Origin: Cricetomys ansorgei
Taxonomy: Eukaryota; Chordata; Mammalia; Rodentia; Nesomyidae
Direction of reading: 5' to 3'
DNA: 64,000 nucleotides
Assembly: GCA_026225945.1 (NCBI GenBank)
Contig: JAMJFZ010001815.1
Span: forward strand, 377,001 to 441,000
Part shown: one piece after another, positions 60,004 through 64,000 of the stretch
How the letters are laid out: each line of letters opens with the position of its first letter
Numbering within the stretch: the stretch's first letter is position 1
The notes under the pieces: model-generated
Told to the model about the DNA's origin: nothing
The model's database searches: none
The model's input: only the letters and a program-made list of their open reading frames with translations
Translations under genes and position numbers: made by a program

Positions 60004-60214
60004 AAAGTAAACATATTCATTTATTCATTTAATGTGTGTGTGTGTGTGTATGTGTGTGTGTGCGCGCGCACCCCACAACAGCATGCATGTAGAGGTCAGA
60101 GGACAGCTTCTGAGAGTTGATTCTCTCCTTCTGTCATGTGGATTCAGGGTATTGAACTCAGAACATCAGACTTGGCAGCAAGCACCTTCTCCTATTGTGA
60201 CGTCCGCTAGCCCT
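60004..60214 (-). repeat. B3-like SINE, with (TG)n at its edge
   Basis: Minus-strand B3 core (GAGGTCAGAGGACAGCTTCT on the plus strand, then GTATTGAACTCAGAAC) preceded by a TG repeat at 60033-60070 containing CGCGCGC. A B1 fragment follows at 60218-60300 (GTTTTTGAGACAGAGTCTCT). Confidence 0.75.
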
Positions 60215-61504
60215 GTTTTTTTTTTGTTTTTGAGACAGAGTCTCTGTAGCCCAAGCTAGCCTTAAACTTATGTCCCAGAAGTTGCCCAGTTTGCCTTTTA
60301 AACTATATATTTGTAAAGACTAAAGAGAATGGGAGATGGGACCAAATGACCCCCTCCTGTAAGTAGGAAAGCTGAAACAGCTCAGAGGCTGAGCCACCTC
60401 TCCAGGCCCCTGGCATCTCTTATAAGGGGCACTGACCCCGGCAGACTGGGATCTCACCCTTAGGGCCTCATCTAATTTTAGTGACTTTTTTGCAACACCA
60501 ACTTAGGGGACACATTTAGACCATCACAGTGTATGAGCCTTCATTGGTTATGTAGGCCCCGAGTCTGGGCTGTCATTCTCTGTCTGGAATGAGACACAAA
60601 TGCTACTACATTTGTGTGTCCACTCACACAGAAGCCTGGCCTGTTGTGAGTCTTTTCCTGTGCTTCATCCTGCTCCAAGCTGGCAGCCTCTGTCACCTGC
60701 AAGTGGTCAGAGCATGTCACTAGCATGGACTGTGCTGATCCTATAGCCTGAGCAGTTCACAAGATGCCAGTCTCCTCTGTCACCATGGCATGTGGTTTCT
60801 GCTGGAGAGGGAACACCTAGCAACACTTCTGACCACTGGCTCTGGAATTGTTAAGCATAGGCAGACCTCAGGATCCCTGAGTTTGCAGCAATCATAGCTG
60901 AGTGAGTGTCAGGCATGGATCTGTCACCTGAGGCCACCGCCCTCTTGGTGTGTGTGTTGCACTGAGACCTCTTACTCAACTGGCCCAGCAGCATTGTTCA
61001 TTGAGGAAGTCAATGGATGTGACACTTAAAAGAATGCTCAGACTGCCAGGGCAGGAGAGCAGAGCCTAGTCCTGGGCAGGGCTGCATGTATCCTAGCTGC
61101 TTACAGCGGCATGTTTTGATCGCAGTGTGCCAGATGGACCAAGCACACACCATAGCTTGGAAGATGCCTTGGAACCATGCCAACCTGAGAAGCCTGGCAA
61201 CATCAGCCTGGAGGATATGATCTGACTCTGGGCAGCATTCTCTGTCACTCTTCAGTCCGTCCTGCTCTAGCAGGAGCAGGCTTTGTGACTAGAGATGTAA
61301 AGAGAGCTAATGTCCCTGCATCCTTCGGTCCTTGAGGATGGAGGTGGTGTTCACTGTCCCAGTGCATACTAGGTTGGTTGTGTTTCAGTATCTTAGCTGG
61401 TTGGGCATGAGTCTGTAGGCTCCCCTAAACCCCCATTGCAGTCATGCCATAGTTCCTACCTCGAAGACCAGGGGTCCACTGTGGGCAGAAGTAACCTGCC
61501 AAGG

Positions 61505-61596
61505 ACGTAGGTCAGGCTGGCCTAGCGCTTACAGCAGTCCTCTTGATTTGTCACCCAAGCTCTGGGATTACAAGCGTGCACCACCAAGTCCAGCCT
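61505..61596 (-). repeat. B1 fragment
   Basis: CAGGCTGGCCTAGCG, CTCTGGGATTACAAGCGTGC and ACCACCAAGTCCAGCC mark a reverse B1 3' half. Confidence 0.75.
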
Positions 61597-61698
61597 TCCT
61601 GGACTTTTAGTTTATGTACACTTTAGACTGCTCAAAAACAACCTAGGGACTGGAAGTCCACTTATATGCCTTCACATCTCAGAATTCTATAACTTTAT

Positions 61699-61836
61699 GG
61701 GGCTAAAGTGATGGCTCAGGGGTTAAGAGTATGTGTTGCTCTTGCAGAGGACCTGGGTTCTATTCCCATTACCCACGTGGTGGCTCACAACCATCTGTAA
61801 CCCCAGTTCTGGGGGATCCAACTCTAATGCTTATGG
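61699..61836 (+). repeat. B2 SINE, 3'-truncated
   Basis: Shares GGGGCTAAAG, TTGCTCTTGCAGAGGACC and ATTCCCATTACCCAC with the copy at 62993, and stops after GGGGGATCCAACTCT. Confidence 0.9.
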
Positions 61837-62339
61837 AGAATGGGACAAAGACATCTTCAGAAGAACATTTGTTCTCATGAAACCACTAGCAGAGTGTGTC
61901 CCAGCAAACCTGAGGAGGCCGACTAGAAAGAAGAGGTGGCCAAAAGGAAATAGGAGACTTTCAGAGAAGTATGGGGACTCCCAGGATGAGTAGGAAAGAT
62001 CCTGAGGAATCAGCTCTATGCCTGGTGTAGAATGCTACAATTCAGTGTGGAACAAATCAGAAGACTCTGAAGTATTACAAACCCTGTGAGCCCAACACCC
62101 GGGCAATATTGGAACACGTTCCTTCTGGCCATAGAGCAGGGGAGGGTAGAGACGAGGGGGCAATGGCCATCTTGGGAAAGACAGTTACAATCACTATGGA
62201 GATGGGTAGCATGGGTGCTGTGACACGGTTGCTTCCTCCAAGCTTGCTGATTATCATCTTACGAAGCGGTGGCGTAGCTGTGACCCATAGGAGACTTTGG
62301 CCCAGTCATAGAAATAAAACAGACAAAACAGTATAGTTA

Positions 62340-62620
62340 GTAGGTCTATGGTGACGAGATTGCTAACATTTGCTTGTGGAAGGACACGGGAAGGCCACTA
62401 GACCTTCACTTGAGACTCAGGCTATCACTCCCTCCCACTGCGGCTGCACTTGGTCTTATGGGTGCTAGGCTGACTCAAGATGCGCCTCCTTGGAGGTACG
62501 CCTGTTCCCAAGTCACTCAGACCTCTAAAAGTAATGCCAGTAAACTTCTTTATTTTGCCAAGCTGAACTCGCTGGGATCTTTCTTTGTTCTGTTGAAGCC
62601 TTAAGGTCACCCAACAGGCA
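62340..62620. repeat. LTR-like fragment, family not assigned
   Basis: CTGAACTCGCTGGGATCTTT follows a GTAAACTTCTTTATTTTGCC segment, resembling the R/U5 part of a rodent retroviral LTR. No coding region accompanies it. Weak call from remembered patterns. Confidence 0.35.
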
Positions 62621-62992
62621 TGCAAAGTGCCCTGGAATCAAAGTATCCCAGAAGCAAGTCTTTGGACTCTGCACCAGACAAGAAGCCTGCAGCACCTTCA
62701 CTGTTTGCTGAGGAGGAGGCATTGACTGTTATGCAGAGACAGTGAGATTCAGGCTCACTCTTTCTGTCTACTCCAGCCTGGCTTCTTGTTCCCCACAGGG
62801 ATAGCTATGTCCTTGCAGGTCAGAGACAATGCAGCAAGGAGGCAGGAGGCCAGGCCAAGCAGAACATGACAGGAGCCAGAGTAGGAGAGTCTGGCTGGAG
62901 TCTCTGGAGGCATAGGATGGAGAGTTCTTTTAAAGCTTAGGAGACCAAATAGTTTGGGTGCATTACTTGTCAATGAAAAGAAACAACTTTAT

Positions 62993-63190
62993 GGGGCTAA
63001 AGAGATGGCTCAGTGGTTAAGAGTATGTGTTGCTCTTGCAGAGGACCTGGGTTCTATTCCCATTACCCACAAGGTGGCTCACAACCGGCTCACAACCATC
63101 TGTAACCCCAGTTTTGGGGGATCCAACAGGCATGCATGCAGTGCACATACATGTATGCATTTAAAAATTTCATACATAAAGAAAAATAAA
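62993..63190 (+). repeat. B2 SINE, near full length, with small internal duplication
   Basis: Same diagnostic changes as the copy at 61699; GGCTCACAACC is duplicated in tandem near 63074-63095. It ends in a TTTAAAAATTTCATACATAAA tail. Confidence 0.92.
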
Positions 63191-63199
63191 CAACCATGT

Positions 63200-63770
63200 T
63201 TTGCCTTCTGATTTTGACAAAGACCTGGCCAGTGCCTGTGAAATGGGAAATAATAACCATGGGCAGCCAAAGTTGTCCCGAAGCACCCAGTGGCCCATCG
63301 TAGAGGGGCATGCTGGGTAACAGCTTTCTCCTAGATTGACACATCCCAACCTGTAGGAAGCTTCTTAAACAGGAAGGTAAACAATTCAAAATACCTTCAG
63401 GAAGTCCCTGAAACTGACTAGATTCACTAGGCCCTGTCCTGCCAGAGTAAGCAGTAAAGGCTAAGAATCCCTCTCAAATGAGCCAAGCTGTAAGGAAGAC
63501 TCCAGACCAGCCGAGCTACTTGGAAGAGGTTTAAACCAACTGAGTTAGTTTTTAACCTAACTTTTAACCTAACTTTAACTTTTAACCTGCTTCCTGCAGG
63601 CTCTGCAGTGTGCTCCGCGTTTCCCAGCTTTTGTGAGCTGTCATCTGCTCCTGTAAGTAACCACAATAAAACTCATTGGCTCACAATGCTGGACTTTCGG
63701 AGTATCCATACTTTAGTCTGTCATTGGATCCCTCTCTGGGGTGAGTAGGCATGTGTGTTGCATCTCCCCA
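63200..63770 (+). repeat. LTR-like element with AATAAA
   Basis: An AATAAA at 63665-63670 followed by ACTCATTGGCTCACAATGC and a T/G-rich stretch, with a CTGAAACTGACTAGATTCAC U3-like part and tandem TTTTAACCTAAC units at 63551-63588. Looks like a solo LTR; no coding region is seen. Confidence 0.45.
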
Positions 63771-63961
63771 GGAAAAGTTTTGTCATACAACATAATATAA
63801 ATGCCACTACTTTCTGAAAGTGAGGCAGGGGTCTGAGTAGGCATTGCAAGCCCTTGAGAACTACCTTGGTCTTGTTTTGCTGACTTGGGGGCTTCACCAG
63901 GATGAGAGAGTTGTTGCTGGTGAGGGATGACCAGGATCTCTCATAGATCACCCTCTGTCTT

Positions 63962-64000
63962 TGTTAGGGTCTCTATTGCTGTGATGGAACACCATGACCA
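63962..64000 (-). repeat. MaLR LTR end cut by the window edge
   Basis: The 39 bases are the reverse complement of the LTR end seen at 40825-40858 (TGGTCATGGT..TCTTCACAGC), so a second, oppositely oriented copy starts here. Confidence 0.65.

Larger units (their letters stand above)
53651..64000. other. Repeat-rich intergenic region upstream of GPSM1
   Basis: Ten kilobases with no exon I can support. In related genomes CCDC187 lies on this side; I see no match to it. Contents: (CA)n tracts, MLT1 and rodent MaLR LTR pieces, B2, B3 and B1 SINEs and an LTR-like element at the end. Stretches with no identified element include about 53.9-56.3, 56.6-57.2, 58.8-59.5 and 60.3-61.5 kb. Confidence 0.6.

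Overview
The window is nuclear DNA from a muroid rodent. B1 (7SL-derived) and B2/B3 (tRNA-derived) SINEs, rodent MaLR LTRs and intron-rich mammalian genes with GT-AG junctions all point to mouse-, rat- or hamster-like genomes. I cannot fix the species. The gene order matches the segment orthologous to human 9q34.3 (SNAPC4-CARD9-DNLZ-GPSM1). There are no prokaryotic features, CRISPR arrays, integrons or complete mobile operons.

Layout. (1) 1-12.2 kb, + strand: 3' three quarters of SNAPC4, the Myb-domain subunit of the snRNA-activating complex; its 5' exons lie outside the window. (2) 12.2-15.6 kb: spacer with a young B1 and the probable CARD9 promoter. (3) 15.6-23.05 kb, +: complete CARD9 in 12 coding exons that splice to 536 codons, with every junction in phase. 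(4) 23.05-25.03 kb, +: complete DNLZ in 3 exons (174 codons), starting in a CpG island about 180 bp after the CARD9 poly(A) signal. (5) 25.03-27.1 kb: intergenic space between convergent genes. (6) 27.1-53.4 kb, - strand: complete GPSM1 (AGS3) in 14 coding exons (673 codons), with a CpG-island promoter at 53.0-53.65 kb. (7) 53.65-64 kb: intergenic DNA full of microsatellites, SINEs, MLT1/MaLR LTRs and another LTR-like element, with no gene I can recognise.

The four genes are not a pathway. SNAPC4 drives snRNA transcription, CARD9 is a cytosolic innate immune adaptor, DNLZ is a mitochondrial HSP70 escort protein, and GPSM1 regulates G-alpha-i and spindle/polarity complexes. They are neighbours by conserved synteny.

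I see no clearly new biological system. The observations most worth testing are: an in-phase, coding-looking minus-strand exon in GPSM1 intron 1; a TATA-like promoter in GPSM1 intron 11 placed to make the short GPR-only form; a weak first AUG and strong second AUG in GPSM1; an open reading frame in the SNAPC4 terminal exon that exon skipping would turn into a new basic C-terminus; a convergent pair of strong CTCF motifs around DNLZ and the 3' half of GPSM1; and an upstream frame overlapping the DNLZ start.
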